Shown: one piece after another, positions 18,085 to 26,902 of the stretch
Position numbering within the stretch: position 1 is the first letter of the stretch
How the letters are laid out: every line of letters begins with the position of its first letter
NCBI GenBank assembly: GCA_004556745.1
Contig: SFFY01000008.1
Location: forward strand, 1 to 64,000
Reading direction: 5' to 3'
DNA: 64,000 nt
From: Bacteroidales bacterium
Lineage (GTDB): Bacteria > Bacteroidota > Bacteroidia > Bacteroidales > Bacteroidaceae
Program-made: the position numbers and the translations under genes
The notes under the pieces: model-generated
Databases searched by the model: none
What the model saw: the letters and a program-made list of their open reading frames with translations, nothing else
What the model was told of the DNA's origin: nothing

Positions 18085-18119
18085 TAATATCAACAATCAA
18101 ATCACAAATCACACACACA

Positions 18120-18536
18120 ATGAAGGACACAATCCTGGCCATTGCAGGCCGCCCCGGTTTATACCGTCTGATTTCCCAAGGTAGAGGTATGCTCATCGTA
18201 GAAAGCATCGACGCGCAAAAGAAGCGTATGCCGGCAGGTGCGCGCGACCGCGTCACGGCCCTCAATGAAGTTTCCATGTACACCGAAGGCGAAGACCGCC
18301 CCCTCATGGAAATCTTCGATGCCATCAAGCAGCACGAAGGCGGAAAGGCAACCAGCGTGAACTACAAGGAAGCCACGAACGAAGAACTCGCAGAATTCAT
18401 GGCCGCCGTCGTGCCCGACTACGACCGCGACCGCGTGCATTACTCCGACATCCGCAAACTCATTCAATGGTATAATATCCTCGTGGCCGGCGGCTGCACG
18501 GATTTCGTTGAAGCGGAAGAAGAAAAGGCTGAGTAG
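18120..18536 (+). CDS. DUF5606 family protein
   Basis: This 138-residue cytoplasmic protein starts MKDTILAIAGRPGLYRLISQ, the hallmark of DUF5606, a family restricted to Bacteroidetes and of unknown function. The middle has an Arg/Asp-rich region and the end is acidic (EAEEEKAE). In this phylum it is usually found near coaE, as here. Confidence 0.92.
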   Translation: MKDTILAIAGRPGLYRLISQGRGMLIVESIDAQKKRMPAGARDRVTALNEVSMYTEGEDRPLMEIFDAIKQHEGGKATSVNYKEATNEELAEFMAAVVPDYDRDRVHYSDIRKLIQWYNILVAGGCTDFVEAEEEKAE

Positions 18537-18667
18537 TAAACAAGTAAACGAGTATACGAGTAAACAAGACAAGTTTCTAATATAAAATATAGTATACAAG
18601 TTCGGCTTGCGCTCGCTACACGACATTTCTGTCTCGTCTACTTGTTTACTTGTAACTTGTCTACTAA
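18535..18667. repeat. family A octamer element, full copy
   Basis: The left arm is TAAACAAG/TAAACGAG/TATACGAG/TAAACAAG and the right arm is its reverse complement (GTCTCGTCTACTTG, then TTTACTTG and ACTTGTCTACTA). The core has ACAAGTTTCTAATAT and a partial CGGCTTGCGCTCGCTA insert. It overlaps the DUF5606 stop codon and ends 9 bases before the next ORF. Confidence 0.85.
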
Positions 18668-18676
18668 AAAAAACAA

Positions 18677-19648
18677 ATGATAAAAGGGGCGTATTGCGCG
18701 ATACGTCCCTTTGCTTATGCAGACTATATGACACGCAACGGCATCTCCGTTTTCCGCCATCCCGTCTGGGTGGCGATGCTTGCGCTCACCTGCGCCGTTT
18801 TGTGGGGCTGGGCATACCCGCTCATCAAAATGGGCTTCGGCGCGCTTTGCATCACGCCCGAAATGACGGGGTCGAAGATGGTATTTGCCGGACTGCGCTT
18901 CGCCCTCTCGGGGTTAATCATCCTGCTGCTCGCCGGAGGCAAGCGGCTCGATTTCAAACTGCGGCGCAAGGCCGATGCTTGGTATATTCTGCTCTATGCC
19001 CTGCTGAACACTTCGCTCCATTACGCCTTCTTTTACATAGGCCTGTCGCACAGCGAAGGCGCACGCGCAGCCATTCTCAATTCCCTCGGCACATTTGCCG
19101 TGGTGATACTGGCCTGCTTGTTTTTCAAGTCAGATCGCCTCACGCCGCGCAAACTTGCGGGCTGCGCCGTGGGCATAGCGGGACTGCTGGCACTTAACCT
19201 CAACGGCGCGGCCTCGGGCAGTTTCACTTTTATGGGCGACGGCATGATTATCCTCAACGCCCTCTGCTCCGCTTTCGCCGGCCTGCTCACGCGTGGCTTA
19301 GGCAAAAGGGTGAACGTGTTTGTCGGCACGGGCTACAGCCTGCTCTTCGGCGGCACGATGCTTGTCATTCCGGGACTGCTGATGCACGAACCGCCCGTTA
19401 GCCTCAACCTCGCCGGCGTGCTCGTGTTTATGGGTTTGGTGTTCATCTCCACCGTGTCGTTTGCCCTCTACAACAAACTCCTCACCTGCAATCCCGTGGG
19501 CAAAATCGCCATCTACAACAGCCTTATCCCCGTGGTAGGCGCCGTGACCTCCTGCCTCTGCCTCGGCGAAACCTTTTATGCGAAATATCTCCTCGCGGGC
19601 GGACTCGCCGCACTGGGCATCTATCTGATAAACAGAGATAAGAAATAA
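18677..19648 (+). CDS. DMT-family transporter (EamA)
   Basis: This 323-residue membrane protein has ten predicted membrane segments in two EamA repeats (about 25-150 and 170-310). An internal start at 18728 (MTRNGISVFRHP) would remove 17 residues that add nothing to the fold, so either start is possible. The family exports amino acids, nucleobase derivatives or other metabolites; the cargo cannot be inferred. trkH follows 5 bases later. Confidence 0.88.
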   Translation: MIKGAYCAIRPFAYADYMTRNGISVFRHPVWVAMLALTCAVLWGWAYPLIKMGFGALCITPEMTGSKMVFAGLRFALSGLIILLLAGGKRLDFKLRRKADAWYILLYALLNTSLHYAFFYIGLSHSEGARAAILNSLGTFAVVILACLFFKSDRLTPRKLAGCAVGIAGLLALNLNGAASGSFTFMGDGMIILNALCSAFAGLLTRGLGKRVNVFVGTGYSLLFGGTMLVIPGLLMHEPPVSLNLAGVLVFMGLVFISTVSFALYNKLLTCNPVGKIAIYNSLIPVVGAVTSCLCLGETFYAKYLLAGGLAALGIYLINRDKK

Positions 19649-19653
19649 CGCTT

Positions 19654-21153
19654 ATGCACTCATTCTCTAAAAATATATCCGCAGAACTTTGCCGCGAAGG
19701 CTTGATCAACCTGAAAATGACGGCGCGCGTGCTCGGCATCCTGCTGCTCTTCGAGGCAGTGCTGCTGGGCATAGCCGGCGGCGTGTCGCTGATTTACAAG
19801 GAAGGCGATGCCATATATTTCCTCTACGCCATACTGACCACGCTGGCCTGCGGCTTGGCGCTGATGCTCTATGGACGCAAGGCTGTGGCGACGATGGGGC
19901 GGCGCGACGCGTACCTCATTGTGGGCATCTCGTGGATACTCTTCACGCTGCTCGGCATGCTGCCCTTTCGTCTGGGCAACTATATCCCCAGCGTGACCGA
20001 CGCCTTCTTTGAAACCATGTCGGGCTTTACCACCACGGGCGCAAGCATTCTCGACAACATCGAAGCCCTGCCCCACGGCATGCTCTTCTGGCGCAGCCTC
20101 ACGCAATGGATCGGCGGCCTCGGCATCGTGTTCTTCAGTATGGCGCTGTTGCCCATCTTCGGCGGCAGCGGGCAACTGCTCTTCATGACCGAGGCCACGG
20201 GCGTGAAGCACATCAAAGTCCACCCGAAAGTGGCCGTAATGGCACGCTACATCGGCTCGTTCTACATCGTCATCACCTGCATCGAAGGCGTGCTGCTGTG
20301 GGTGGGTGGCATGGAACCATTCGACGCCGTGTGCCACGCCATCACCACCACCGCCACGGGCGGCTTCTCCACGAAGCAAGCCAGCGTTGCCTACTGGAAC
20401 TCGCCGTTTATCGAGTACGTCATCACGGTCTTCATGTTTATCTCCGCTGTCAGCTTCCCCCTCTACGTGCTTGCCCTCAAAGGCCGCTTCCGCACCCTCT
20501 TTAGCGACGACGAGTTGCGCTGGTACATGAAATCTGTGTTGATTTTGACGGCCGTCATCGCCCTTGCCCTATTCTTCATCAACCATTACGATGTGGAAAA
20601 GGCCCTGCGTGCGGCTTTGTTTCAAGTGGTTTCGATACACACCTCTTGCGGTTTCGCCACCGACGATTACGCCCAATGGCCACAATTTACCTGGCCCTTG
20701 CTGCTTTTTGCCATGGTGGCGGGCGGCTGCACCGGCTCGACGGGCGGCGGTATCAAGAACATGCGCCTCTTGGTGGCGTTCCGCGCCATTCGCAACCAGT
20801 TCCGCCAGATTTTGCACCCCCGCGCCATACTGCCCTTAAAGGTGTCGGGCCACATCATGGAGCCGCGCATCCTTACCACTGTGCTTGTCTTCATAGTCAG
20901 CTATATGACGTGCCTATTCTTAGGCTGGCTGCTGCTCATGGCCATGGGCCTGCCCTTCATGGAGGCAATAAGCACCGCCGTATCCGCAATGGGCAACACG
21001 GGCCCCGCGCTCGGCGCTTACGGCCCGGCATATTCCTGGGCGGCGATGCCCGATGCCGCAAAATGGCTCACTTCTGCGCTGATGCTCATCGGCCGCCTCG
21101 AAATCTTCGGCCTGCTCATGGCCTTCTATCCCGGACTTTGGAAAGAACATTGA
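19654..21153 (+). CDS. trkH: Trk-type potassium uptake protein TrkH
   Basis: This 499-residue potassium channel subunit has repeated pore loops, including SGFTTTGASIL, TTATGGFSTK, HTSCGFATDDY and AVSAMGNTGPALG, whose Gly residues form the selectivity filter. TrkH needs the cytosolic gating ring TrkA, which is not in this window. In many bacteria this gate responds to c-di-AMP. It converges with apbE, with only 9 bases between the two stops. Confidence 0.95.
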   Translation: MHSFSKNISAELCREGLINLKMTARVLGILLLFEAVLLGIAGGVSLIYKEGDAIYFLYAILTTLACGLALMLYGRKAVATMGRRDAYLIVGISWILFTLLGMLPFRLGNYIPSVTDAFFETMSGFTTTGASILDNIEALPHGMLFWRSLTQWIGGLGIVFFSMALLPIFGGSGQLLFMTEATGVKHIKVHPKVAVMARYIGSFYIVITCIEGVLLWVGGMEPFDAVCHAITTTATGGFSTKQASVAYWNSPFIEYVITVFMFISAVSFPLYVLALKGRFRTLFSDDELRWYMKSVLILTAVIALALFFINHYDVEKALRAALFQVVSIHTSCGFATDDYAQWPQFTWPLLLFAMVAGGCTGSTGGGIKNMRLLVAFRAIRNQFRQILHPRAILPLKVSGHIMEPRILTTVLVFIVSYMTCLFLGWLLLMAMGLPFMEAISTAVSAMGNTGPALGAYGPAYSWAAMPDAAKWLTSALMLIGRLEIFGLLMAFYPGLWKEH

Positions 21154-21162
21154 GAACTTGCT

Positions 21163-22182
21163 TTAAGGCTTGGGCATACCGATTGTTGCCCAAGTCTTCA
21201 TCTCACCTTTTTCATCAGAATAAATTAAAAAAGCATCGAGGCGGAGACCCGCTTTCTTTGCTTCTGCGAGCACGGTCTGCGCACGCTCCATGCCGCCCGA
21301 CATAAAGGCGGTGGCAAAGGCATCGGCCTCGGCGCAAGTAGGCGCAACCACCGTAGCAGAGAGCAGCGAATGGGTGACGGGCTGCCCCGTGTGCGGGCTG
21401 ATGGTATGGGCATAGCGTTTGCCGTCGACCTCATAATAATTATTGTAGTTGCCGCTGGTGGCCATCGCGCAATCGTTTACGGAGATGACCGCCGCGTTGT
21501 CTGCCGCGCCGGCTGCCTCTGAGGGGCGGCTCACGCCAATGCGCCACGCCTGCTTCTTGTCGTTCGTTCCGGCGGTTCGCACCTCGCCACCAATTTCTAC
21601 CATATAATTATTTACGCCCTCGCGCATGAGCAATTCCGCTACGCAGTCCACTGCATAGCCTTTGGCGATGGCACCGAAGTCAAGCTTGACGCGCGGGTCG
21701 CTGCGCGTAACGATGCCTGCCGCGTCAATATTAACCTTCTCACATCCTACGAATTGCATGAGGCTGTCTATCATCTGCTGCGTTACGTTGGCACGGTGCT
21801 CGAACCCGAAGCCCCACGCGCTCACCAAGGGCTGCACCGTGGGGTCGAAGTCGCCGCCCGTGACCTGACTGATGCTAAGGGCGAGACGCATCACCTTTGC
21901 CAGCATCGTGTCAGCCTGCTGGATTTCGCCACGGTTGATGCAACAGAGCGTACTTTGCTGATTGAAGAGCGAAAGGGAATTGTCCACGCGCCGCAGCGTG
22001 CCGAGGATAAGGCTGTCGAGCGGCTGCGCGGCTTCGTATTTGATGTGGTAGGTGGTGCCGAAGATGCTGCCTTCGGCGGTGCGGAAGGTTGCCTTGGCGA
22101 GGCTGTTGCGGTTAAGCAAGATAAAGGCCGTGGCAACGATGAGGAACAGAAGAAAGGCAATTTGCCGTTTTTTGAGTTGCAT
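21163..22182 (-). CDS. apbE: FAD:protein FMN transferase (ApbE)
   Basis: This 339-residue exported enzyme has an N-terminal membrane anchor (about 8-24). ApbE attaches FMN to Thr residues of NQR/RNF subunits and similar flavoproteins. Motifs include LDFGAIAKGYAVD (about 175-187), HTISPHTGQPV and the metal site VVAPTCAEADAFATA. A family A repeat ends 16 bases before its start codon. Confidence 0.94.
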   Translation of the reverse strand: MQLKKRQIAFLLFLIVATAFILLNRNSLAKATFRTAEGSIFGTTYHIKYEAAQPLDSLILGTLRRVDNSLSLFNQQSTLCCINRGEIQQADTMLAKVMRLALSISQVTGGDFDPTVQPLVSAWGFGFEHRANVTQQMIDSLMQFVGCEKVNIDAAGIVTRSDPRVKLDFGAIAKGYAVDCVAELLMREGVNNYMVEIGGEVRTAGTNDKKQAWRIGVSRPSEAAGAADNAAVISVNDCAMATSGNYNNYYEVDGKRYAHTISPHTGQPVTHSLLSATVVAPTCAEADAFATAFMSGGMERAQTVLAEAKKAGLRLDAFLIYSDEKGEMKTWATIGMPKP

Positions 22183-22198
22183 GAGGATGAACTTATTA

Positions 22199-22380
22199 TA
22201 GTAAACAAGTAAACGAGTAGACGAGTAGACAAGACAAGTTACTCTTGTGAAAACATAATTTGCAATACATATCTGTCTCGTCTACTCGTTTTCTTTGAGA
22301 TTTTCGGCGGCGCTCGGCAATATGAGCAAGCTCTATTGCACTCGCTTGCACGAAAATTTCCTTGTAAACTCGTCTACTAA
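22199..22380. repeat. family A octamer element with insert module
   Basis: The left arm has four TARACRAG units; the right arm ends CTTGTAAACTCGTCTACTA. The core contains CAAGACAAGTTACT and ATCTGTCTCGTCTACTCG. On the right side an insert of about 70 bases is bounded by TTTCTTTGAGATTTTCGG and TGCACTCGCTTGCACGAAA. The same insert, reversed, is in the 49901 copy. Confidence 0.88.
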
Positions 22381-22388
22381 AAAGGAAA

Positions 22389-22964
22389 TTACGCCAGCAA
22401 ATGCTCGCACAGGATTTTGATGCCGATGATAATCAGGATAACACCGCCGATTTGTTCTGCCGGCAACTTAATCAGTCTACCCACGCGCACGCCAATGAAT
22501 TTGCCCGCCAGCGACAACAGCCAACTTGCGAAGCCGATGATGAGGCAGGGCACCAAGGCCTCGCCGAGCGTGAGTATGCGCAGGCCGGGGCGGAACGTGA
22601 AACCCACGGCGAGCGCGTCGATGCTCGTGGCCACAGAGAGCGTGAGCAACACGCCAATGCTGGAAGGATTAAAATGCTTCATGCCTTCCTGCTTGTGCAT
22701 CGCCTCCCATATCATCTTGCCGCCGAGAAAGGCGAGCAGGCCAAACGCCACCCAATGGTCGTAGGCCTCGATATTGCCCACGAGCACCGTGGCGGCCAGC
22801 CAGCCGATGAGCGGCATGATGCCCTGAAACAGTCCGAAGAGCAACGCCATGAACCACACCTGCCAGCCCATGCGGCGCTCGATGATGCCGCACGTGATGC
22901 TCACAGAGAAGCAGTCCATTGCCAGGGCAACGGCTATAAGCCATATTTCCATAGAGAAAAGCAT
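22389..22964 (-). CDS. mntP: manganese efflux pump MntP
   Basis: This 191-residue membrane protein has six helices in two inverted halves. The family acids sit in AMDCFSVSITCGI (about 15-27) and TSIDALAVGFTF (about 112-123). It exports Mn2+ to avoid toxicity. I looked for a Mn2+ (yybP-ykoY) riboswitch upstream and saw only the family A repeat, which ends 22 bases before the start. Confidence 0.93.
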   Translation of the reverse strand: MLFSMEIWLIAVALAMDCFSVSITCGIIERRMGWQVWFMALLFGLFQGIMPLIGWLAATVLVGNIEAYDHWVAFGLLAFLGGKMIWEAMHKQEGMKHFNPSSIGVLLTLSVATSIDALAVGFTFRPGLRILTLGEALVPCLIIGFASWLLSLAGKFIGVRVGRLIKLPAEQIGGVILIIIGIKILCEHLLA

Positions 22965-22986
22965 AAGCTGTAGGATATGGTTGTTT

Positions 22987-23106
22987 TAGTAAACGAGTTT
23001 ACGAGTAAACAAGTAGACGAGACATAGATGTCTTGCTATACAATAATATATTATGTGTGTTAGTAACTTGTCTTGTTTACTGGTTTACTCGTTTACTTGT
23101 TTACTA
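22987..23106. repeat. family A octamer element, full copy
   Basis: Left arm AGTAAACGAG/TTTACGAG/TAAACAAG/TAGACGAG and right arm TTGTTTAC/TGGTTTAC/TCGTTTAC/TTGTTTAC are inverted. The core reads, reversed, ACAAGTTACTAACAC, TATATTATTGTATAGC and AAGACATCTATGTC. Relative to mntP it has the same orientation as the 49901 copy has to its gene. Confidence 0.88.
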
Positions 23107-23111
23107 ATCCG

Positions 23112-23858
23112 TTACAAATCAAACACAAGGTTAAACGTGCCGCTGATAGCGTGGTTGCCCTGCTTGCCATAACCCGGCACGTACCACGCAGAGCCCACGT
23201 CCGCCTTTTTCTCGTGTATGCGCTGACGGTATCGCAGCGTCCAACCGATATGGAAGAAGCGGCAGATGCGTGCTTCTAGGCCGCCCGCCAGCTCCAGCCA
23301 GTGCTGCCCGCCTTTCAGACCGTGGAAACTAAACGGCAGTTCGTCGCCATAAACCGGGTCAATGAGGTTAGGGCCGCCGAGGTCGTACTTGAAAGAGGTG
23401 AAGGCGTAGCGCAGGCCGAAGAAGATGCGGTTGCCCGACTTCTTGTCGTTCGCCACATTGTAGTCGCAGCCGATGCGGAAGTAGGGCGCGTTGGATTTAT
23501 AGTGTATCAGCGTCGTCTCGTCCGTGTGGTTGCTTACGCCCCAGCCCACTTCGGCAACCGGGAAGAACCTGTTGCCGAGGTTCACGCGGAAAAAACCTTC
23601 GTATTGCCCGTAGGGCGCAAAGATGCCCATGGCAATGCCCACGATGTCGCCGCCCACGGCAAAGCCTTTGAGCAGTTTCCCATCATCAGCCTTTGCAGCT
23701 GCGGCGGCCGCCGCCTCTTTCGACTCATACTGAATACCGCGCACGCGCTGCGCCGGCGGCACAGAGTCGGCGGTCGCTTTGTCGCGCTGCGCCTTTGCGG
23801 GCAGGCAGAGGCTAATGAGCAGTAGAACGCAGGAATATTTTAAGATTTTCAATATCAT
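23112..23858 (-). CDS. DUF6048 family envelope protein
   Basis: This protein of about 248 residues has a signal peptide (MILKILKYSCVLLLISLCLPAKAQ). The mature part is rich in beta-strand pattern (GFFRVNLGNRFFPVAEVGWG, YFRIGCDYNV, NRIFFGLRYAFT), consistent with a small outer-membrane barrel. It matches DUF6048, a Bacteroidales family of unknown role found next to DUF6452, as here. The start at 23858 overlaps the end of DUF6452 by 47 bases; an alternative start lies 24 bases upstream. Confidence 0.83.
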   Translation of the reverse strand: MILKILKYSCVLLLISLCLPAKAQRDKATADSVPPAQRVRGIQYESKEAAAAAAAKADDGKLLKGFAVGGDIVGIAMGIFAPYGQYEGFFRVNLGNRFFPVAEVGWGVSNHTDETTLIHYKSNAPYFRIGCDYNVANDKKSGNRIFFGLRYAFTSFKYDLGGPNLIDPVYGDELPFSFHGLKGGQHWLELAGGLEARICRFFHIGWTLRYRQRIHEKKADVGSAWYVPGYGKQGNHAISGTFNLVFDL

Positions 23859-24357
23859 CGTAATCAACCGTTGTGCGCACAACCGCCACGCTGTCGATCG
23901 TCAGCGGCAGTTCTGCCAAGGGGTGCGACGTCCAGCGCACACTCTCAATGTTGTGGAACACGGAGGCGGGGCAGTCCACTGCCTCAAAGTGCACGCTGCT
24001 GCTGTGGGTCAGGAAAATAGTGTCTTCCGCCGCTTGCCCCGCAATGTTTTTCAGTTGAAAGAGCAACGTGTCCTGACCTGTGCGGTTGCGCAGCGGTAAG
24101 AAAAGCGTGCCTGTGCCAACGGCGCGGTTCACGAGCACCGTGTCGCGGCTCGCGGGGCGAATGGTGAGCGTGTCGGCAAGGGAAAGTGCCTCGCCCGTCT
24201 CGGACGTGTACAGACCGCACTGCATGACCACCACGTTGTCGAGCGGGCAGTCCATGCCGTCGCAACCAGCCGGCAGCAAGGCGGCGAGCAGAGCGATTGT
24301 ACCAAGCGCCGCCGCCATACGTATATTATATATAAGGGTCTTGCCCTTGCGCATCAT
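23812..24357 (-). CDS. DUF6452 family lipoprotein
   Basis: This 181-residue lipoprotein has a lipobox LPAGC near residue 32, then a Cys-containing short loop (DGMDCPLDN) and a beta-rich domain. It matches DUF6452. The chosen start ATGATG overlaps the TGA stop of the glycosyltransferase gene, suggesting coupling. A later start at 24318 (MAAALGTIALL) would give a tidier signal peptide and lies next to an AT-only motif, so it remains possible. Confidence 0.82.
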   Translation of the reverse strand: MMRKGKTLIYNIRMAAALGTIALLAALLPAGCDGMDCPLDNVVVMQCGLYTSETGEALSLADTLTIRPASRDTVLVNRAVGTGTLFLPLRNRTGQDTLLFQLKNIAGQAAEDTIFLTHSSSVHFEAVDCPASVFHNIESVRWTSHPLAELPLTIDSVAVVRTTVDYDDIENLKIFLRSTAH

Positions 24358-25319
24358 ACTTCCTTCTCTATTTTATAATCGTTGCGCCCCTCTGCGTTGC
24401 GGCTGATGAGTTCGCCGAGGAAACCCGCCACGAACAACTGCGTGCCGAGGATCATCGTGGTGAGGGCGATGTAGAAATAAGGCGACGACGTGACCAGCGG
24501 AGCAGGAGTGCCGTGGCTCAATGCTATCAATTTCACGGCGCCCACCACCACCACGGCCACGAAGCCGAGGAAGAACATGATCGAACCGAGGAAACCGAAC
24601 ACGTGCATCGGTTTCAGTCCGAAACTGTCCATAAACCACAGCGAAAGCAAATCGAGATAGCCGTTCACGAAGCGGTTCAGCCCGCCAAACTTCGTTTTGC
24701 CAAACTTGCGCGCCTGGTGGTGCACCACCTTCTCGCCGATTTTGGCGAAGCCCGCATTCTTGGCCAAGTAAGGAATGTAGCGGTGCATCTCGCCGTACAC
24801 CTCGATATTCTTTACCACATCAACGCGATAGGCTTTTAGCCCGCAGTTGAAGTCGTGCAGGTTCTTGATGCCGCTCACGCGCCGCGCAGTGGCGTTGAAG
24901 AGTTTGGTGGGAATGGTTTTCGAGAGCGGGTCGTAGCGTTTCTGCTTATAGCCGGAAACGAGGTCGTAGCCGTCCTCCGTAATCATGCGATACAGTTCGG
25001 GGATTTCATCGGGCGAGTCCTGCAAATCGGCATCCATTGTAATCACCACGCTACCCAGCGCCGCGCGGAAACCGCAGAACAGGGCGGGCGACTTGCCATA
25101 GTTGCGACGGAACTTGATGCCGTGCACGCAGGCGTCCTTCTGTGCCAGCCCCTCGATGACTTGCCAAGAAGAGTCGGTGCTACCATCGTTCACAAAAATA
25201 ATTTCGTAGGTAAAGCCGTGCGCCTGCATCACGCGCACAATCCAATCGTAAAGTTCCGGCAGGCTCTCGGCCTCGTTGTAAAGAGGCACGACCACCGAGA
25301 TATTGTATTTTGCTTCCAT
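24354..25319 (-). CDS. GT2 glycosyltransferase, polyprenyl-phosphate type
   Basis: This 321-residue enzyme has a GT-A domain at about 1-230 (VVVPLYNEAESLPEL, VNDGSTD, and the metal motif MDADLQD) and two C-terminal membrane helices (about 232-256 and 266-300). This GtrB/ArnC/DPM1-like design transfers a sugar from a nucleotide donor to a polyprenyl phosphate on the cytoplasmic face. The sugar is unknown. It follows DUF4199 by 11 bases and overlaps the next gene, forming a tight four-gene set. Confidence 0.92.
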   Translation of the reverse strand: MEAKYNISVVVPLYNEAESLPELYDWIVRVMQAHGFTYEIIFVNDGSTDSSWQVIEGLAQKDACVHGIKFRRNYGKSPALFCGFRAALGSVVITMDADLQDSPDEIPELYRMITEDGYDLVSGYKQKRYDPLSKTIPTKLFNATARRVSGIKNLHDFNCGLKAYRVDVVKNIEVYGEMHRYIPYLAKNAGFAKIGEKVVHHQARKFGKTKFGGLNRFVNGYLDLLSLWFMDSFGLKPMHVFGFLGSIMFFLGFVAVVVVGAVKLIALSHGTPAPLVTSSPYFYIALTTMILGTQLFVAGFLGELISRNAEGRNDYKIEKEV

Positions 25320-25330
25320 ATAAAGATGAA

Positions 25331-25918
25331 TTAGCGAGATTTATTTCCTTTCCTTCTGCACACAATGCCCACGAAGAGCGCGATGACGGGCGTGGCAAAC
25401 ATGGCCATGTAGAGCGAGGCGGCGGCATAGCCAGCCGGGCCTACGGAGCGCAGGGCGTCGGGCAAACCTTCCAGTCCGCCTTCGCCGCTGGCGGCATTCA
25501 GCTGTTCCAACAAGCCGCTTTCTTGCAACGCCTGTTGCAATTCGGGCTGGGAAAGCGCGGCGGCGTAATCGCTAAAAATTGCGCCGTTGTCGAAGTAGCG
25601 CAAATACACGAAGATGCCCACCGCCACCCAGATAGAGGCGTAGAAGCCCATGAAAAGCGTGTGCGTGAAACCGCGCCCGAACGAGAACGCGCCGTCCGAG
25701 CCCGCCACGCTGCGGCGGAAGCGCCAGGTCAGCACCACGCCCAGCACAGGACCTGCCAGCGTCATGAGCATAAGCAGATTGGAGCAAAGCACGGAACTGA
25801 AAGAATAACGGAAAGCCACGAGCGAAAGCCAACCCCACAGGCCGAGCCACAAGCCATTCTGCATGGCGTAGGCATTAGTCTGCTGAAAAGTATTGTTGTC
25901 TTGGGGAGTTGTCATCAT
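25331..25918 (-). CDS. DUF4199 family membrane protein
   Basis: This protein of about 195 residues has four predicted membrane helices and a short cytoplasmic basic tail (CRRKGNKSR). The start is placed at MMTTPQDNNTF; the ORF extends 45 codons upstream, but that part is unlike the family. DUF4199 proteins are common in Bacteroidetes, often beside a GT2 glycosyltransferase as here; function unknown. Confidence 0.82.
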   Translation of the reverse strand: MMTTPQDNNTFQQTNAYAMQNGLWLGLWGWLSLVAFRYSFSSVLCSNLLMLMTLAGPVLGVVLTWRFRRSVAGSDGAFSFGRGFTHTLFMGFYASIWVAVGIFVYLRYFDNGAIFSDYAAALSQPELQQALQESGLLEQLNAASGEGGLEGLPDALRSVGPAGYAAASLYMAMFATPVIALFVGIVCRRKGNKSR

Positions 25919-26053
25919 AAAAAAGACCACGGAAAGTGCGAAAAACGACTTAATTATCTTACGTGCAAAGTTACGCAGATTTTGCGAAACATTCTTTGCT
26001 ACAAGTATTTTTCTGCTACGACAAAGCCCCTTCCCCGATTTTTTAGAGAGCAA

Positions 26054-26080
26054 AACGGGCGCGCCGTCGGCGTGCCCGTT
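26054..26080 (-). terminator. terminator after the DUF4827 gene
   Basis: AACGGGCGCGCCG pairs with GGCGTGCCCGTT with a tiny loop. On the minus strand it is followed by TTTTGCTCT, 27 bases after the DUF4827 stop. Confidence 0.75.
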
Positions 26081-26106
26081 GCTATATATATAAATATGTA
26101 TGCTTT

Positions 26107-26796
26107 TTACCTGCCTCGAGTATAACTGATGTCGTAGAAGCAGGCATAGACATTGGCGGAAGCATTGATTTGTCCCTGTGTGCTGGGCACGATGACGCGC
26201 ACGCGCGCCACTTCTTCGTCTTCGCTTTCCTGGCGGCCGAGGTTAATATATTTCAAAGGTATCAACCAGCCGGCAGGGACGGTGGAGGTGTCGTAGGTGT
26301 TCTTCATCACGCCGCTAAGAAAGGAAGCCTGGATGGTGCCGTAGGAGTTGGTGCAGGTCATCACGTCGGGCATCACGGCGTAAGCGTTGAGCACATTGGT
26401 GCTGCGCACATAGGCGGAGGCGATGTCGTATTCGGTGTAACGCACGAGCACCGTGGCGCTCTCGCCTTCGGCAAGGGGCTTGCCGGGGCCTTTGCGCAGG
26501 ATTTGCATGTACACGCCGCTGCTGTTGAAGAGTACGTATTCGTTGCGCGAGACATCTGTGGTGTAACCCTTTGCCGCGAAGTCGCTCTCGGAGATCACGT
26601 TGATGCCGCCGGGCACGTTGATGCTATACGTGTCGGAGTTCGTGTCGGTAAGGCTGACGCCGGTATTGAGGAAATTCTGTATCTGCTGGTTTTCCTTCTC
26701 GCGGCGGTCGGCATAAGTTTCTTCATCGTCGCAGGAACAAAACAGACCTACGGCGGCGAAGACAAACAGTAAGAATAAGGCAGGATAATGCTTCAT
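26107..26796 (-). CDS. DUF4827 lipoprotein
   Basis: This 229-residue lipoprotein has the start MKHYPALFLLFVF and lipobox VGLFCSC. The mature part begins with an acid-rich helix (DDEETYADRREKENQQIQ), then a beta-rich domain similar to FKBP-like folds of Bacteroidetes lipoproteins. It matches DUF4827. A -7-like element TATTTTTG (minus strand, 26816-26823) lies 20 bases upstream. Confidence 0.8.
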   Translation of the reverse strand: MKHYPALFLLFVFAAVGLFCSCDDEETYADRREKENQQIQNFLNTGVSLTDTNSDTYSINVPGGINVISESDFAAKGYTTDVSRNEYVLFNSSGVYMQILRKGPGKPLAEGESATVLVRYTEYDIASAYVRSTNVLNAYAVMPDVMTCTNSYGTIQASFLSGVMKNTYDTSTVPAGWLIPLKYINLGRQESEDEEVARVRVIVPSTQGQINASANVYACFYDISYTRGR

Positions 26797-26815
26797 AATG
26801 AGAGAAAATGCGGTG

Positions 26816-26823
26816 CAAAAATA
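26816..26823 (-). promoter_or_regulatory. -7 element of the DUF4827 gene
   Basis: TATTTTTG on the minus strand fits TAnnTTTG, 20 bases before the start at 26796. No clear -33 box is seen. Confidence 0.45.
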
Positions 26824-26902
26824 CAATTTATTTCTTAGATTTCTGCACTATCTGCGCAGGGAAGTATAAAAAAAGCGCAAGTGGCGGCGTGTCACACGTC
26901 CC

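Noticed and set aside
16384..18096. 570-codon minus-strand frame opposite ybbR and coaE
   Set aside because: Crosses several real genes on the other strand; very His/Arg/Leu-rich and without domains.
22965..23111. Mn2+ riboswitch (yybP-ykoY) before mntP
   Set aside because: The gap is filled by a family A repeat; no riboswitch core was found.
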